Of a stretch of DNA of 64,000 nucleotides, positions 1-8,836 are shown piece by piece. Both the position numbers and the translations under genes were made by a program. Location of the stretch: assembly GCF_036195325.1 (NCBI RefSeq), contig NZ_CP108101.1, positions 3,534,001 to 3,598,000 on the forward strand. Direction: 5' to 3'. The notes beneath the pieces are model-generated. The model saw only the letters and a program-made list of their open reading frames with translations, was not told the origin of the DNA and made no database searches. How positions within the stretch are numbered: position 1 is the first letter of the stretch; each line of letters begins with the position of its first letter. Source of the DNA: Streptomyces sp. NBC_00234 (GTDB taxonomy: Bacteria > Actinomycetota > Actinomycetes > Streptomycetales > Streptomycetaceae).

Positions 1-800
1 GCCGCCCCCTTGCCCCCCAGTTCCATCAGCTGCCGTTTCATCGAGCGCCCGCACACCTCGGCGATGCGCTGCCCCACGCCGGTCGAGCCGGTGAAGCTGA
101 CCATGTCGACGTCGGGCGAGTCGACGGCGGCCTCCCCCGCCCCGGGGCCCGAACCGGTCACGACGTTGACGACGCCCGGCGGGATGCCCGCCTCTTCGAG
201 GGCGGCGGCCATCGCGTAGACGGAGAGCGGGTCCTGCGGGGCCGGTTTCACGAGGACCGTGTTGCCCATGGCGAGCGCGGGGGCGATCTTGCCCGCCGCG
301 TTGGCCCACGGGTTGTTGTACGAGGTGATGCAGGTGACGACCCCGACCGGGCGGCGGACGGCCAGCGCGCCGAAGACACCGGCCCGCCCCATCGGGCCCG
401 CCTCGTTGATCTGCGGCGGCACGGCCTGCTCGACGGGTTCCAGCGCGCCCTTCGCGTACCGCCGGAAGCGGGCCGCGCCGACGGCCACCTGCATGCCGCC
501 GGCCGTTCCCGTGGTCGCACCGCTCTCCGCCGAGGCCAGCACGGTGTGGGCGGCGGCGTCCCGCTGGATGATCCCGGCGGCCCGGTCCAGGATCGCGGCC
601 CGCTCCTCCGGGCGGGTGCGCGACCAGGTGGCGAAGGCTTCGCGGGCCGCGGCGGCAGCCGCGTACACCTGCGCGCGGCTCGCCTCGGGCGCCCGTCCGA
701 CGACCTCCTCGGTGGCCGGGTTGATCACGTCGTAGTGACCGCCGTCCGGCTCCGTCCACTCCCCGCCGATGAACAGCGGCTGCTCCGTCGTCCCGCTCAT
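1..800 (-). CDS. Aldehyde dehydrogenase (NAD(P)+-dependent), C-terminus cut by window edge
   Basis: About 266 N-terminal residues of a class 3-type aldehyde dehydrogenase, which oxidises an aldehyde to the carboxylate in the cytoplasm. Visible family motifs are the Asn-bearing SYNNPWANAAGK, the cofactor segment NTVLVKPAPQDP, SFTGSTGVG and ELGGKGA, in the usual order. The catalytic cysteine region lies beyond the left edge, so activity cannot be judged. The ATG at 798-800 overlaps the stop of the upstream amidohydrolase as ATGA, which indicates translational coupling in one operon. The partner genes suggest it removes an aldehyde made during catabolism of a cyclic or amide-containing compound; the substrate is inference only. 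Confidence 0.9.
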   Translation of the reverse strand, partial: MSGTTEQPLFIGGEWTEPDGGHYDVINPATEEVVGRAPEASRAQVYAAAAAAREAFATWSRTRPEERAAILDRAAGIIQRDAAAHTVLASAESGATTGTAGGMQVAVGAARFRRYAKGALEPVEQAVPPQINEAGPMGRAGVFGALAVRRPVGVVTCITSYNNPWANAAGKIAPALAMGNTVLVKPAPQDPLSVYAMAAALEEAGIPPGVVNVVTGSGPGAGEAAVDSPDVDMVSFTGSTGVGQRIAEVCGRSMKRQLMELGGKGA

Positions 801-2536
801 GCGGTGCTCACCGTCCGGGTGTCGCGGCCGGAGCGGAGCACCGTGCCGGGGACCGCGCCGGTCACCTTGTCCTCGCGCAGCGTCTCGACGCCGTTGACGC
901 GGACGGACACGATCCCGAGGGCCTTGGAGTCCAGGCGCGGGCTGTCGCCCGGCAGGTCGTGCACGAGGGTGGCGGGACCCGCGTCGATGCGTTCGGGATC
1001 GAAGAGGACGAGGTCGGCGTGGAAGCCTTCCTGGATGCGCCCCCGCTCGCGCAGGCCGAAGAGCTGCGCCGGGTCGTCGGTGAGCATCTTGACGGCCTGG
1101 GTCAGCGGGAGGAGTTTCCGGCCGCGCAGACAGTCGCCGAGAAAGCGTGTGGTGTACGGGGCTCCGCACATCCGGTCCAGGTGGGCGCCCGCGTCGGACC
1201 CCCCGAGCAGGACGTCCTCGTGTTCCCAGGTCTGGCGGCGCAGGTCCCAGGAGGCCGGGTCGTTGTCGGAGGGCATGGGCCACAGGACCGTACGCAGCTC
1301 GTCGACGGCACAGATCTCGACGAGGCACTGGAAGGGGTCCTGCCCGCGTTCGGCGGCGATGTCCCTGACGACGCGCCCCGTGAGTCCTTCGTTCGCCGGA
1401 CTGTAGGTGTCCCCGATGACGTAGCGGCCGAAGTCGGCGAGGCGGCGGAAGACGCCTGCCTCCTTGCTGTTGGCGCGGCGGAGCATCTCGGCACGGGTGC
1501 CGGCGTCGCGCAGCCGCTCGATGCGCTCGGGAACGGGGAGGGCGAGGATGTCGCCCCAGCCGGGGATGAGGTTGAGGGCGCAGAAGGTGCCGAGCGACAT
1601 GTTCATCGGCGTGAGGATCGGCATGGTGAGGGCGACGATCCGGCCGCCCGCGCGACGGGCCCGTTCGCTGGGTATCAGCTGGCGGGGTACGCGCTCGGGG
1701 ACGGCGGCGTCGATGGTGAGGACGTTCCAGTTGAGGGGCCGTCCGGCGGCTGCGCTCATGTCGACGAGCAGGTCGATCTCCTCGTCGGAGAACTGGTCGA
1801 GGCAGCCCGCGACGATCGCTTCGAGCTGGGTGCCCTCGTGCTCCCCGACGGCCCGGGACAGGGCGAGGAGCTCCTCGGGCCGTGCGTGCCGGGAGGCGAC
1901 CGGCTGTCCGTCGCCGTCGGAGTGGGTGGAGGACTGCGTGGTGGAGAGCCCCCAGGCCCCGGCGTCCATCGCGTCGTGGAGCAGCGCGGTCATGGCGGCC
2001 GTCTGCCGCTCCGTGGGCTGTCCGCCGACCGCGTCGGGGCCCATGACGTGGCGGCGCAGGGCGCAGTGCCCGACCATGAACCCGGCGTTGACGGCGATGC
2101 GTCCTTCGAGGGCGTCGAGATACTCCCCGAAGCCGGACCAGGTCCACTCGACGCCCTCTTCGAGCGCCGCGAGGGCCATGCCCTCCACCCGCGACATCAT
2201 CCGCCGGGTGTAGTCGGCGTCCTCGGGCCGGTCCGGGTGGAGCGGGGCGAGGGTGAATCCGCAGTTGCCCCCGGCGACGGTGGTGACGCCGTGGTTCATG
2301 GAGGGCGTGGCGTACGGGTCCCAGAACAGCTGCGCGTCGTAGTGGGTGTGCGGGTCGACGAAGCCGGGTGCGAGCACCAGCCCGGTGGCGTCCTCGGTGG
2401 TGACGGCGTCCTCGGTGAGGACGCCCGGCTCGGCGATGACGGCGATGCGGCCGTCGCGGATGCCGAGATCGGCGGTGTACGCGGGAGCGCCGGTGCCGTC
2501 CACGACGGTCGCTCCGCGGATGAGGTGGTCGAGCAT
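797..2536 (-). CDS. Amidohydrolase family protein (D-aminoacylase/dihydroorotase-like)
   Basis: A 579-residue cytoplasmic metal-dependent amidohydrolase. The N terminus has the small beta-sandwich typical of the family, followed by DPHTHYDAQ with the metal-binding HxH. Near the C terminus GSDAGAHLD carries the catalytic aspartate, followed by a DPA-LFG and ADLVLFD tail. This layout matches the N-acyl-D-amino-acid deacylase branch (amidohydrolase_3); members hydrolyse cyclic or linear amides, but the substrate cannot be read from sequence. The ATG at 2536 follows GAAGGGAAC. The gene is coupled by ATGA to the aldehyde dehydrogenase and separated from the upstream monooxygenase by a hairpin at 2688-2712. 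Confidence 0.85.
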   Translation of the reverse strand: MLDHLIRGATVVDGTGAPAYTADLGIRDGRIAVIAEPGVLTEDAVTTEDATGLVLAPGFVDPHTHYDAQLFWDPYATPSMNHGVTTVAGGNCGFTLAPLHPDRPEDADYTRRMMSRVEGMALAALEEGVEWTWSGFGEYLDALEGRIAVNAGFMVGHCALRRHVMGPDAVGGQPTERQTAAMTALLHDAMDAGAWGLSTTQSSTHSDGDGQPVASRHARPEELLALSRAVGEHEGTQLEAIVAGCLDQFSDEEIDLLVDMSAAAGRPLNWNVLTIDAAVPERVPRQLIPSERARRAGGRIVALTMPILTPMNMSLGTFCALNLIPGWGDILALPVPERIERLRDAGTRAEMLRRANSKEAGVFRRLADFGRYVIGDTYSPANEGLTGRVVRDIAAERGQDPFQCLVEICAVDELRTVLWPMPSDNDPASWDLRRQTWEHEDVLLGGSDAGAHLDRMCGAPYTTRFLGDCLRGRKLLPLTQAVKMLTDDPAQLFGLRERGRIQEGFHADLVLFDPERIDAGPATLVHDLPGDSPRLDSKALGIVSVRVNGVETLREDKVTGAVPGTVLRSGRDTRTVSTA

Positions 2537-2687
2537 GACGGTTCCCTTCGTGTGGTGGTGTGCCGCCGGGGTGCGTACGGGCTGGCCGCGGTACGCATCC
2601 CGGCGGCCGGGGCGACGGTCCGGGAAGACGCCGCCCGGTCGATGGCCGGGAGCTCCGCCCCCGGCCCCCCCGCTGCTCGGCCGCCGG

Positions 2688-2712
2688 ACGGGCTCGGCGG
2701 AGCCGAGCCCGT
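2688..2712 (-). terminator. Hairpin terminator after the 2737-3864 monooxygenase
   Basis: Perfect 11-bp inverted repeat (ACGGGCTCGGC / GCCGAGCCCGT) with a 3-base loop, 25 bases downstream of the monooxygenase stop. There is no T-run, as is usual in Streptomyces. It separates this gene from the amidohydrolase operon. Confidence 0.65.
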
Positions 2713-2736
2713 GCCGTTCGGCCCCGCGCGTGCCGC

Positions 2737-3864
2737 CTACGAACCGGCCGCCGCCCGGAACCGGCTCGTCCGGTGCACCGGATCCGTGTCGATCTTCGGA
2801 ATCACGTGCTCCCCGATCAGCTTGATCGAGTTCAGCGTGTCCTCGGGCGAGATCCCGATCGGCAGCCCGAAGCTCAGCTGGTCCGCCCCCGCCTGCTCCC
2901 AGCGCCGGCACTGCTTCAGCACCTCGTCGGGATCACCGCAGATCATCAGCTCCTCCGCGATCAGCAGCTCGATGATCTCCTCGGAGTACTCCGGCAGCAG
3001 CTCGGGCCACTCCGGGACGCCGTCGGGCCGGGGGAACGTGTCGTGGTAGCGGAAGAGCAGCGACTGGAGGTAGTTCAGCCCGCCGCCGACCGCGATCTCC
3101 ACGGCCTTCGCGTGCGTCTCCGCGCAGATCGCCGTGGACGTCACCATCACGTTGTCGTTGACGAAGTCCCCGACCGGCCGGGCCTCCTTGACCGCCGTCT
3201 TGTACGACTCGACGACCCACTCCATGTCGGCGACCTTCTGCACGCTGAAGCCCAGCACGCCGAGGCCCTTCTTCCCCGCCATGGCGTACGAGGAAGGCGA
3301 GCCGGCCGCGTACCACATGGCCGGGTGCGACGTCCCGTACGGCTTCGGCAGGATCTTCCGCGGCGGCAACGACCAGTGCTTGCCCTGGAAGCCGACGTAC
3401 TCGTCCTGGAGCCACATCTTGGGGAACTCCGCGATGGTCTCCTCCCAGAGTTCCTTGGTGTGGTTCATGTCGGTGATGCCCGGCATGAATCCCAGGATCT
3501 CGTGGCTGCCGGCCCCGCGCCCCGTGCCGAACTCGAAGCGCCCTTCCGACAGGTGGTCGAGCATGGCGACCTTCTCGGCCACCTTCACCGGGTGGTTGAC
3601 CGGGGCGAGCGGGTTGAAGATGCCGGACCCCAGGTGAATCCGGTCGGTGGCGTGCGCGAGGTAGCCCAGGTACACATCGTTGGCGGAGAGGTGCGAGTAC
3701 TCCTCCAGGAAGTGGTGCTCGGAGGCCCAGGCGTACTTGAAGCCGGACTTGTCCGCCTGGATGACGTACTCGGTCTCCTCGATCAGTGCCTTGTGCTCTG
3801 CCTCGGGATCGACCTTGGCGCGCGCGGCAGGCACGTACCCCTGCACAAAGAGCCCGAATTCCAC
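2737..3864 (-). CDS. LLM class flavin-dependent oxidoreductase (bacterial luciferase-like)
   Basis: A 375-residue TIM-barrel monooxygenase of the luciferase-like family, which uses FMNH2 or F420H2 to hydroxylate or cleave small organic molecules. Typical segments are the N-terminal MEFGLFVQGY strand, WASEHHFLEEYS, LGSGIFNPLAPVNHPVKVAE and LSEGRFEFGTGRGAGSHE. The length is normal for the family. The start is GTG at 3864 behind GAGGAC; two CTGAC-N5-GTCAG palindromes lie in the 98-base upstream gap, so the gene is probably repressed or activated by the cluster's regulator. The SDR and second LLM gene upstream and the amidohydrolase downstream suggest a shared catabolic pathway. Confidence 0.88.
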   Translation of the reverse strand: MEFGLFVQGYVPAARAKVDPEAEHKALIEETEYVIQADKSGFKYAWASEHHFLEEYSHLSANDVYLGYLAHATDRIHLGSGIFNPLAPVNHPVKVAEKVAMLDHLSEGRFEFGTGRGAGSHEILGFMPGITDMNHTKELWEETIAEFPKMWLQDEYVGFQGKHWSLPPRKILPKPYGTSHPAMWYAAGSPSSYAMAGKKGLGVLGFSVQKVADMEWVVESYKTAVKEARPVGDFVNDNVMVTSTAICAETHAKAVEIAVGGGLNYLQSLLFRYHDTFPRPDGVPEWPELLPEYSEEIIELLIAEELMICGDPDEVLKQCRRWEQAGADQLSFGLPIGISPEDTLNSIKLIGEHVIPKIDTDPVHRTSRFRAAAGS

Positions 3865-3889
3865 GGAGGTTCACCGTCCTCAATCATTT

Positions 3890-3904
3890 CTGACACACCG
3901 TCAG
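3890..3904. promoter_or_regulatory. Operator box CTGAC-N5-GTCAG (copy 1)
   Basis: Perfect inverted repeat CTGAC-acacc-GTCAG, 26 bases upstream of the monooxygenase start at 3864. It is one of four similar boxes in this cluster; the binding protein is not evident in the window. Confidence 0.6.
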
Positions 3905-3951
3905 TTCACGATGCGACCGACTGTTCCACCGGTGGTCCGACCCGTCAATAG

Positions 3952-3966
3952 CTGACGCATCGTCAG
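3952..3966. promoter_or_regulatory. Operator box CTGAC-N5-GTCAG (copy 2)
   Basis: Perfect inverted repeat CTGAC-gcatc-GTCAG. Its right arm contains the stop codon of the SDR gene. A TTGACG hexamer that could serve as a -35 element lies just inside it on the minus strand. Confidence 0.6.
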
Positions 3967-4748
3967 AACAGGCTGACGCCCGCCAGCCAGCCGCCGTCGA
4001 TCACGAACGGCTGCCCGGTGACGTACGAGGAGTCCTCGGAGCTCAGGAACAGCGCCAGCGCCGCCACCTCCTCCGGCCGCCCGATGCGCCCGAGCGGCAC
4101 GAGCTTGCGGTAGAGCTCCGCCACCGCGGCCCCGGTCTCCTCGGGGTCCGCCGCCGGGTCCAGCGCCGCCGGATTGGTCATCGCGGTGTCCACCGCCCCG
4201 GGGCACACGGCATTGACCCGGATCCCCTTGCCCGCCAGCTCCAGCGCCGCCACCTTCGTCAGGGCGACGACAGCGTGCTTCGTGGCGGCGTAGGCGCCCA
4301 CGAAGGCCATGCCGGTGAGACCGGTGTATGAGGCGGTGTTGACGATCGTCCCGCCGCCCGCGGCCTCGATCTCCGGGGCGACGGTCTTGATCCCCAGAAA
4401 GGCCCCGACCTGGTTGACCTGCACGATCTGCTGGAACTCCGCCAGCGGCGTGCTCACCAGCTCGTTGAAGCGCAGGATCCCCGCGTTGTTGACCAGCCCG
4501 TCGATCTTCCCGAAGGCGGCCTTCGCCTCCTCGACGGCGGCCTGCCACTCCTCCTCCCGGCTCACGTCCAGATGCACGAACCGGGCCGCTTCGTCCCCGA
4601 GCTCCTTGGCGAGCGCCTCCCCCTGCTCGTCGAGCACGTCGGCGATCACCACCCGCGCCCCTTCGGCGGCGAAGAGCCGCGCCTCCTGCTCGCCCTGCCC
4701 GCGCGCCGCACCGCTGATCAGCACGACACGTCCGTCCAGCTTTCCCAT
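3963..4748 (-). CDS. SDR family oxidoreductase (classical short-chain dehydrogenase)
   Basis: A 261-residue NAD(P)-dependent dehydrogenase. It has the Rossmann start SGAARGQG (a variant of TGxxxGxG), LDVS for adenine-ring contacts, NNAG, the catalytic YAATK with an upstream serine in NTASYTG, and a C-terminal [13 protein letters not shown] typical of FabG-like SDRs. It would oxidise an alcohol or reduce a ketone in the cytoplasm. ATG at 4748 starts 11 bases after the stop of the upstream F420-type monooxygenase, so the two are one transcript. Confidence 0.9.
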   Translation of the reverse strand: MGKLDGRVVLISGAARGQGEQEARLFAAEGARVVIADVLDEQGEALAKELGDEAARFVHLDVSREEEWQAAVEEAKAAFGKIDGLVNNAGILRFNELVSTPLAEFQQIVQVNQVGAFLGIKTVAPEIEAAGGGTIVNTASYTGLTGMAFVGAYAATKHAVVALTKVAALELAGKGIRVNAVCPGAVDTAMTNPAALDPAADPEETGAAVAELYRKLVPLGRIGRPEEVAALALFLSSEDSSYVTGQPFVIDGGWLAGVSLF

Positions 4749-4759
4749 GCCCGGTCTCC

Positions 4760-5704
4760 CTACCTGTCGAGATGAGGTGCGACCTCGGCGGCGAACGCCG
4801 CCATCTGGTCGGTCAGTTCGGCACGGCTCCGGCTGCGGAACCGCACCTGGATCTGGTGGACGCCCATCGCCGCGTACTCGCGCAGCGACTCGGCGATGAC
4901 CTCCGGCTTCCCGGTGAGAGCGCGCCTGCCCACGGCCCAGTCGGGCTCGCCCACGTACAGCGGCTCGGTGATCGCCCCGACGACGATGGGCTCCTCGACC
5001 CCGGCCTCCTCGCGCAGGGCCAGCAAGCGGGCGATCTGCGCGGGCAGCCTGCTCCTGGGGTCCCCCTGCGGCAGCCACCCGTCGCCGCGCACGGCGGCCC
5101 GCCGGACGGCGGCGGGCGAGGAACCGCCCACCCAGACGGGCACCCGCCCCTGCGCGGGACGCGGCAGCTGCCCCAGCCCGCCGAAAGTGAACCGCTCCCC
5201 CGCGAACTCCGGGTACTCGGCCGGCCCGAGTGCGGCCTTCAGCGCGTCGATGCTCTCGTCGAGCAGCCCTCCGCGCCCGTCGAAGTCCACCCCGAGCGCC
5301 TCGAACTCCTCCCGCACGTGCCCGGCCCCGACCCCGAGGATCAGCCGGCCGCCGCTGAGGTGGTCCAGCGTGGCGTACTGCTTGGCGGTGACGAGCGGGT
5401 GCCGCAGTCCGACGACGGCGACATGGCTCATCAGCAGGACCCGCTCGGTGACCCCCGCGAGGAACGACAAGGTGGCCACGGGGTCGTACCAGACCGTACT
5501 CATGGCCTCGGCGAGCCGCTCCGGCACGCCGACGTGATCACAACAGGCCAGGTACCCGAACCCGGCCCGGTCGGCGGTGCGGGCGATCTCGGCGAGGTCG
5601 TCGGGGGTGGCCCCGGCCTCCCACCTCTCCGCGTAGATGGTGCTCTGCGACTGGATCGGCAGCTGCATCCCGTACGACAGCGGCCCGGCGGACAGTATCG
5701 GCAC
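4760..5704 (-). CDS. LLM class F420-dependent-type oxidoreductase
   Basis: A 314-residue luciferase-like protein; the N-terminal strand ending in YGMQLPIQSQ, CDHVGVPERLA, DPVATLSFLAGVT and LSGGRLILGVGAGHVREEF are characteristic of the actinobacterial F420-dependent branch. The reaction is probably hydride transfer or oxygenation on a pathway intermediate. GTG at 5704 has a well-spaced AAGGAGG. It heads an operon with the SDR gene and is preceded by two CTGAC-type boxes at 5755 and 5795. The cofactor choice (F420 against FMN) is inferred from subfamily resemblance. Confidence 0.87.
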   Translation of the reverse strand: MPILSAGPLSYGMQLPIQSQSTIYAERWEAGATPDDLAEIARTADRAGFGYLACCDHVGVPERLAEAMSTVWYDPVATLSFLAGVTERVLLMSHVAVVGLRHPLVTAKQYATLDHLSGGRLILGVGAGHVREEFEALGVDFDGRGGLLDESIDALKAALGPAEYPEFAGERFTFGGLGQLPRPAQGRVPVWVGGSSPAAVRRAAVRGDGWLPQGDPRSRLPAQIARLLALREEAGVEEPIVVGAITEPLYVGEPDWAVGRRALTGKPEVIAESLREYAAMGVHQIQVRFRSRSRAELTDQMAAFAAEVAPHLDR

Positions 5705-5754
5705 CGACCGGCCTCCTTCCCCTGGGTGACCCCGCCCGACCCCGGCTCATGGAT

Positions 5755-5769
5755 CTGACGTCCCGTCAC
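5755..5769. promoter_or_regulatory. Operator box CTGAC-N5-GTCAC (copy 3)
   Basis: One-mismatch copy of the cluster palindrome, 51 bases upstream of the monooxygenase start at 5704. Confidence 0.5.
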
Positions 5770-5794
5770 ATGACGGGCGGGGACATCGTCGTAC

Positions 5795-5809
5795 CTGACG
5801 GTCCATCAG
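5795..5809. promoter_or_regulatory. Operator box CTGAC-N5-ATCAG (copy 4)
   Basis: One-mismatch copy of the same palindrome, start-to-start 40 bases from copy 3. Paired copies therefore occur before both monooxygenase genes. Confidence 0.5.
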
Positions 5810-5878
5810 GCAAGGGAAGTTACGGAGCGCGGGCGCGACGCCTCAGGGTCCGCGGTCGCCGGCCTCGGCGGCCGGGAT

Positions 5879-5924
5879 GCCGAGGCCGTACGGCAGGGAC
5901 CGGATCCGGCCGTACGGCCTCGGC
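5879..5924 (-). terminator. Strong hairpin after the M23 peptidase gene
   Basis: Perfect 15-bp arms (GCCGAGGCCGTACGG / CCGTACGGCCTCGGC) around a 16-base loop that itself contains CCGGATCCGG. It lies 7 bases past the peptidase stop and insulates it from the catabolic operon. Confidence 0.75.
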
Positions 5925-5930
5925 GCCGGC

Positions 5931-6773
5931 TCAGCAGTCCGGGATCACCGTGCCGTTGTTGTCACGGGCCTCGTCATTGCCCCAGCGGGAGAGGTAGTAC
6001 GCCGAGACATAGGCCCCGTAGCCGTTCTTGCCCGCGTACACCGTGTCCAGGTCGGTCTTCAGCCACCAGTGGTTGTAGCTGCTGCCCGAGCCGATCTGCT
6101 GGCCCCAGACCTTGCAGTAGACGTAGTTCGTGCCCGCGTTCAGCACGCCCTGCGCGTCGTTCGTGTTCGCCGCGGCGTATCCGGTGGCGTTGGCGAAGGT
6201 GTCGACCCAGTACTTTCCGCCACCGCCGCCACAACCGTTGTCGCTGGTCAGGTACTTGCTGTAGTACGAGCCGGGGTACGGGGCGAGCGACTGGCCGTTG
6301 ATCACGATGCTCTGGCCGACGCCGTTGTACAGCTGCTCGTAGTGGATGTGGGCACCCGAGCTGTTGCCGGTGGAGCCGGTGACGCCGATCTGCTGGCCCT
6401 GGGAGACCTGGGCGCCGTTGGCCACGGAGTACGAGGCCAGGTGGAAGTAGTACGTCTTCCAGCCACCGCCGTGGTCGATGGCGATGTAGTTCCCCGCGCC
6501 GGTGGGCTGCGAGTAGCGGTAGGCGGTGCCGCCCGCGGAGGCCAGTACGGCCGACCCGGCCGTGGCGCCGCCGTCCGTGCGGACGAAGTCGAGGGCCTGT
6601 CTGACCTCGGCCGAGTGGTGGCTGTAGGTCCATTGCTGGCCGCAGCCGAAGGGGGCCTTGAAGTTCGGTGCAGCGGCGGCGGGGGTCGCGGTGGCCGTGA
6701 CGGCGAGGAGGCCGCCGAGGAGGGAGAGCAGGGCCAGCAGGGAGATACGTATCGATCGCGTGCGCGTGCGCAT
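5931..6773 (-). CDS. Secreted M23 family metallopeptidase
   Basis: A 280-residue exported cell-wall endopeptidase. A Sec signal peptide (basic MRTRTRSIR, hydrophobic LLALLSLLGGLLAV, cleavage near PAAAAP) leads into an M23 domain. Metal ligands are suggested by the QALDF aspartate and HIHYE; YYFHLASY and GQQIGVTGSTGNSSGAHIHY are classic M23 segments. The C-terminal roughly 95 residues (KYWVDTF through VIPDC) form an extra SH3-like or wall-binding module. The role is probably peptidoglycan cleavage in growth or sporulation. The ATG follows GGAGG. Its 149-base leader can fold (GTCGAAG with CTTCGAC enclosing a GGACG/CGTCC hairpin). Confidence 0.88.
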   Translation of the reverse strand: MRTRTRSIRISLLALLSLLGGLLAVTATATPAAAAPNFKAPFGCGQQWTYSHHSAEVRQALDFVRTDGGATAGSAVLASAGGTAYRYSQPTGAGNYIAIDHGGGWKTYYFHLASYSVANGAQVSQGQQIGVTGSTGNSSGAHIHYEQLYNGVGQSIVINGQSLAPYPGSYYSKYLTSDNGCGGGGGKYWVDTFANATGYAAANTNDAQGVLNAGTNYVYCKVWGQQIGSGSSYNHWWLKTDLDTVYAGKNGYGAYVSAYYLSRWGNDEARDNNGTVIPDC

Positions 6774-6877
6774 TCATCCTCCGGTACGAAGAAGTCGAAG
6801 CGTGGGCATCAATCCGCGTTGAACGGACGTGGAGCGTCCAGAGTGCCGGAACTTCGACGTCCCCAGTAGACCCGGAA

Positions 6878-6899
6878 GGCGGGCCCAACCGGGCCCGCC
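6878..6899 (-). terminator. Hairpin terminator after the acyl-CoA ligase gene
   Basis: Perfect 9-bp stem GGCGGGCCC / GGGCCCGCC with an AACC loop, 23 bases after the ligase stop. Confidence 0.65.
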
Positions 6900-6922
6900 C
6901 GTAAGGAAGTCGGGACTTCTCC

Positions 6923-8836
6923 CTACTTGCGGTACAGCTCCTCGATCTCCGCCCGGAAGTCCTCCTCGATCGCGGCCCGCTTCAGCTTGAGCGAGGGGGT
7001 CAGATGGCCGCTCTCCTCGGTGAAGTCCGTCGGCAGGACGGTGAACTTGCGGATCGACTCCGCGCGCGACACCAGCCGGTTGGCCTCGTCCACCGCGCGT
7101 TGCAGCGCCGCACGCAGGTCCTCGTCGTTCACGAGGTCCCGCATGGGGATGTCCTGCTTCTTGCGCATCTGGCGCCAGTGCGCGAGACCGTCCGGTTCCA
7201 GGGTGATCAGCGCGGTGATGAACGAGCGGTTGTCGCCGACCACCATGCACTGGCCGACCAGCGGGTGGGCGCGCAGCCAGTCCTCCAGCGGGGCCGGAGT
7301 GACGTTCTTGCCACCGGTCGTGATGATGATGTCCTTCTTGCGGCCGGTGATCGAGAGGTAGCCGTCCTCGTCGAGCGCGCCCAGGTCGCCGGTGGCGAAC
7401 CAGCCCTCGTCCAGATGCGGCACCGCCGTCCCGCGCTCGGCGTCCCAGTAGCCCTGGAACACCTGACCTCCCCGCAACAGGACCTCCCCGTCGTCGGCGA
7501 TCCGCACGGCGGTGCCCGGCAGGGGCCAGCCGACGGTGCCGAGGCGGGGCTTGAGGGGCGGGGTCACCGTGTGGGCCGCGGTGGTCTCCGTCAGGCCGTA
7601 CCCCTCGAAGATCTCGATGCCCGCGCCCGCGTAGAACGCGGCGAGCCGGTGCCCCAGCGGGGAGCCGCCGCAGATCGCGTACCGCACGTGCCCGCCGAGC
7701 GCGGCCCGGATACGCCGGTAGACCAGGGGGTCGTAGAGGGCCCTGGCCATGCGCAGGCCGAGTCCGGGGCCGGGGCCCGTCCCGTGTTCGGCGGCCTCGA
7801 CCGCCTCGCCGTAGCGCCGGGCGATCCGGGCGGCCCGGTCGAAGGACGAGGCGCGGCCCATCTTCTCGGCCGTCGCCCGGCCGGTGTTGAACACCTTCTC
7901 CAGCACGTACGGGATGGCCAGCAGGAACGAGGGCTTGAAGCCCGCGAGGTCGGCGAGCAGGTCCTCGGTCCGGATGGAGGGCGCGTGGCCCAGGCGGACC
8001 CGCGCCCGTAGACAGCCGATGGCGACCATCCGGCCGAACACATGGGAGAGCGGGAGGAAGAGGAGCGTGGACGCCGGGTACTTGGACACGGACTTGAAGA
8101 CCGGGTGGAGCAGTTCGATCGCGTTGTCGACCTCGGCGAAGAAGTTGCCGTGGGTCAGGACGCAGCCCTTGGGGCGGCCCGTGGTGCCCGAGGTGTAGAT
8201 GAGGGTGGCCGGGGTGTCGGGTTCGAGGCCGGCTCTGCGGGCGGTGACGACCTCGTCGGGCACGTCCCTGCCGAGGGTCTTGAGCCGGCCGAGGGACCCG
8301 GTGTCGAACTGCCAGAGGTGTTCCAGGTCGCCGAGCTGCTTGCGCTCCTGGCTGATCAGCCGGGCCTGTTCGGTCGTCTCCACGGCGCAGGCGACGACGC
8401 CCGCGTCCTGGAGGATCCAGCGCGCCTGGAAGGCCGACGAGGTGGGGTAGATGGGCACGGTGACCAGACCGGCGGCCCAGGACGCGAAGTCGAGCAGGGT
8501 CCACTCGTAGGTCGTCCGGGCCATGATCGCGACCCGGTCGCCGGCCTGGAGCCCTTCGGCGATCAGCCCCTTGGCGACGGCCGTGACCTCGGCGGCGAAC
8601 TCGGCGGCCGTCACCTCCTGCCAGCTCTCGTCGGGCTGCTTGCGGCTGAGCACCGCCTCGGCCGGGGCCTCGCGGGCGTTGTCGAAGGGGATCTCGGCGA
8701 GTGAGCCGCGTCGAACGGACGGGGCGAAGGCGGGTACGGAGACTTCTCGTACGGTTCCGTCCGCCGCCCTGACCTTGGTCGGCTCGACGAGGACGGGGCG
8801 GGAGGGGGTGACGGGTGCGGAGGCTGGCGTGGACAC
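6923..8836 (-). CDS. Long-chain fatty-acid--CoA ligase (AMP-forming; FadD15-like)
   Basis: A 637-residue acyl-activating enzyme that forms acyl-AMP and then acyl-CoA. The AMP-binding signature LIYTSGTTGRPKGC, the A5 motif GYGLTETTAA, the A7 region GWFATGDLGALDEDGYLSI and the A8 hinge GRKKDIIITTGGKN are all present. The N-terminal MARTTYEWTLLDFASWAAGL is typical of the FadD15-type branch. GTG at 8836 is chosen because GAGGAG stands 6 bases before it; the upstream in-frame extension is poorly conserved-looking. It lies beside thiolase, reductase and hydratase genes, which fits fatty-acid activation and beta-oxidation or elongation. Confidence 0.9.
   Translation of the reverse strand: MSTPASAPVTPSRPVLVEPTKVRAADGTVREVSVPAFAPSVRRGSLAEIPFDNAREAPAEAVLSRKQPDESWQEVTAAEFAAEVTAVAKGLIAEGLQAGDRVAIMARTTYEWTLLDFASWAAGLVTVPIYPTSSAFQARWILQDAGVVACAVETTEQARLISQERKQLGDLEHLWQFDTGSLGRLKTLGRDVPDEVVTARRAGLEPDTPATLIYTSGTTGRPKGCVLTHGNFFAEVDNAIELLHPVFKSVSKYPASTLLFLPLSHVFGRMVAIGCLRARVRLGHAPSIRTEDLLADLAGFKPSFLLAIPYVLEKVFNTGRATAEKMGRASSFDRAARIARRYGEAVEAAEHGTGPGPGLGLRMARALYDPLVYRRIRAALGGHVRYAICGGSPLGHRLAAFYAGAGIEIFEGYGLTETTAAHTVTPPLKPRLGTVGWPLPGTAVRIADDGEVLLRGGQVFQGYWDAERGTAVPHLDEGWFATGDLGALDEDGYLSITGRKKDIIITTGGKNVTPAPLEDWLRAHPLVGQCMVVGDNRSFITALITLEPDGLAHWRQMRKKQDIPMRDLVNDEDLRAALQRAVDEANRLVSRAESIRKFTVLPTDFTEESGHLTPSLKLKRAAIEEDFRAEIEELYRK

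Noticed and set aside
959-3049. Long plus-strand frame over the amidohydrolase and monooxygenase genes
   Set aside because: It spans two real genes and a terminator in antisense and shows no domain.
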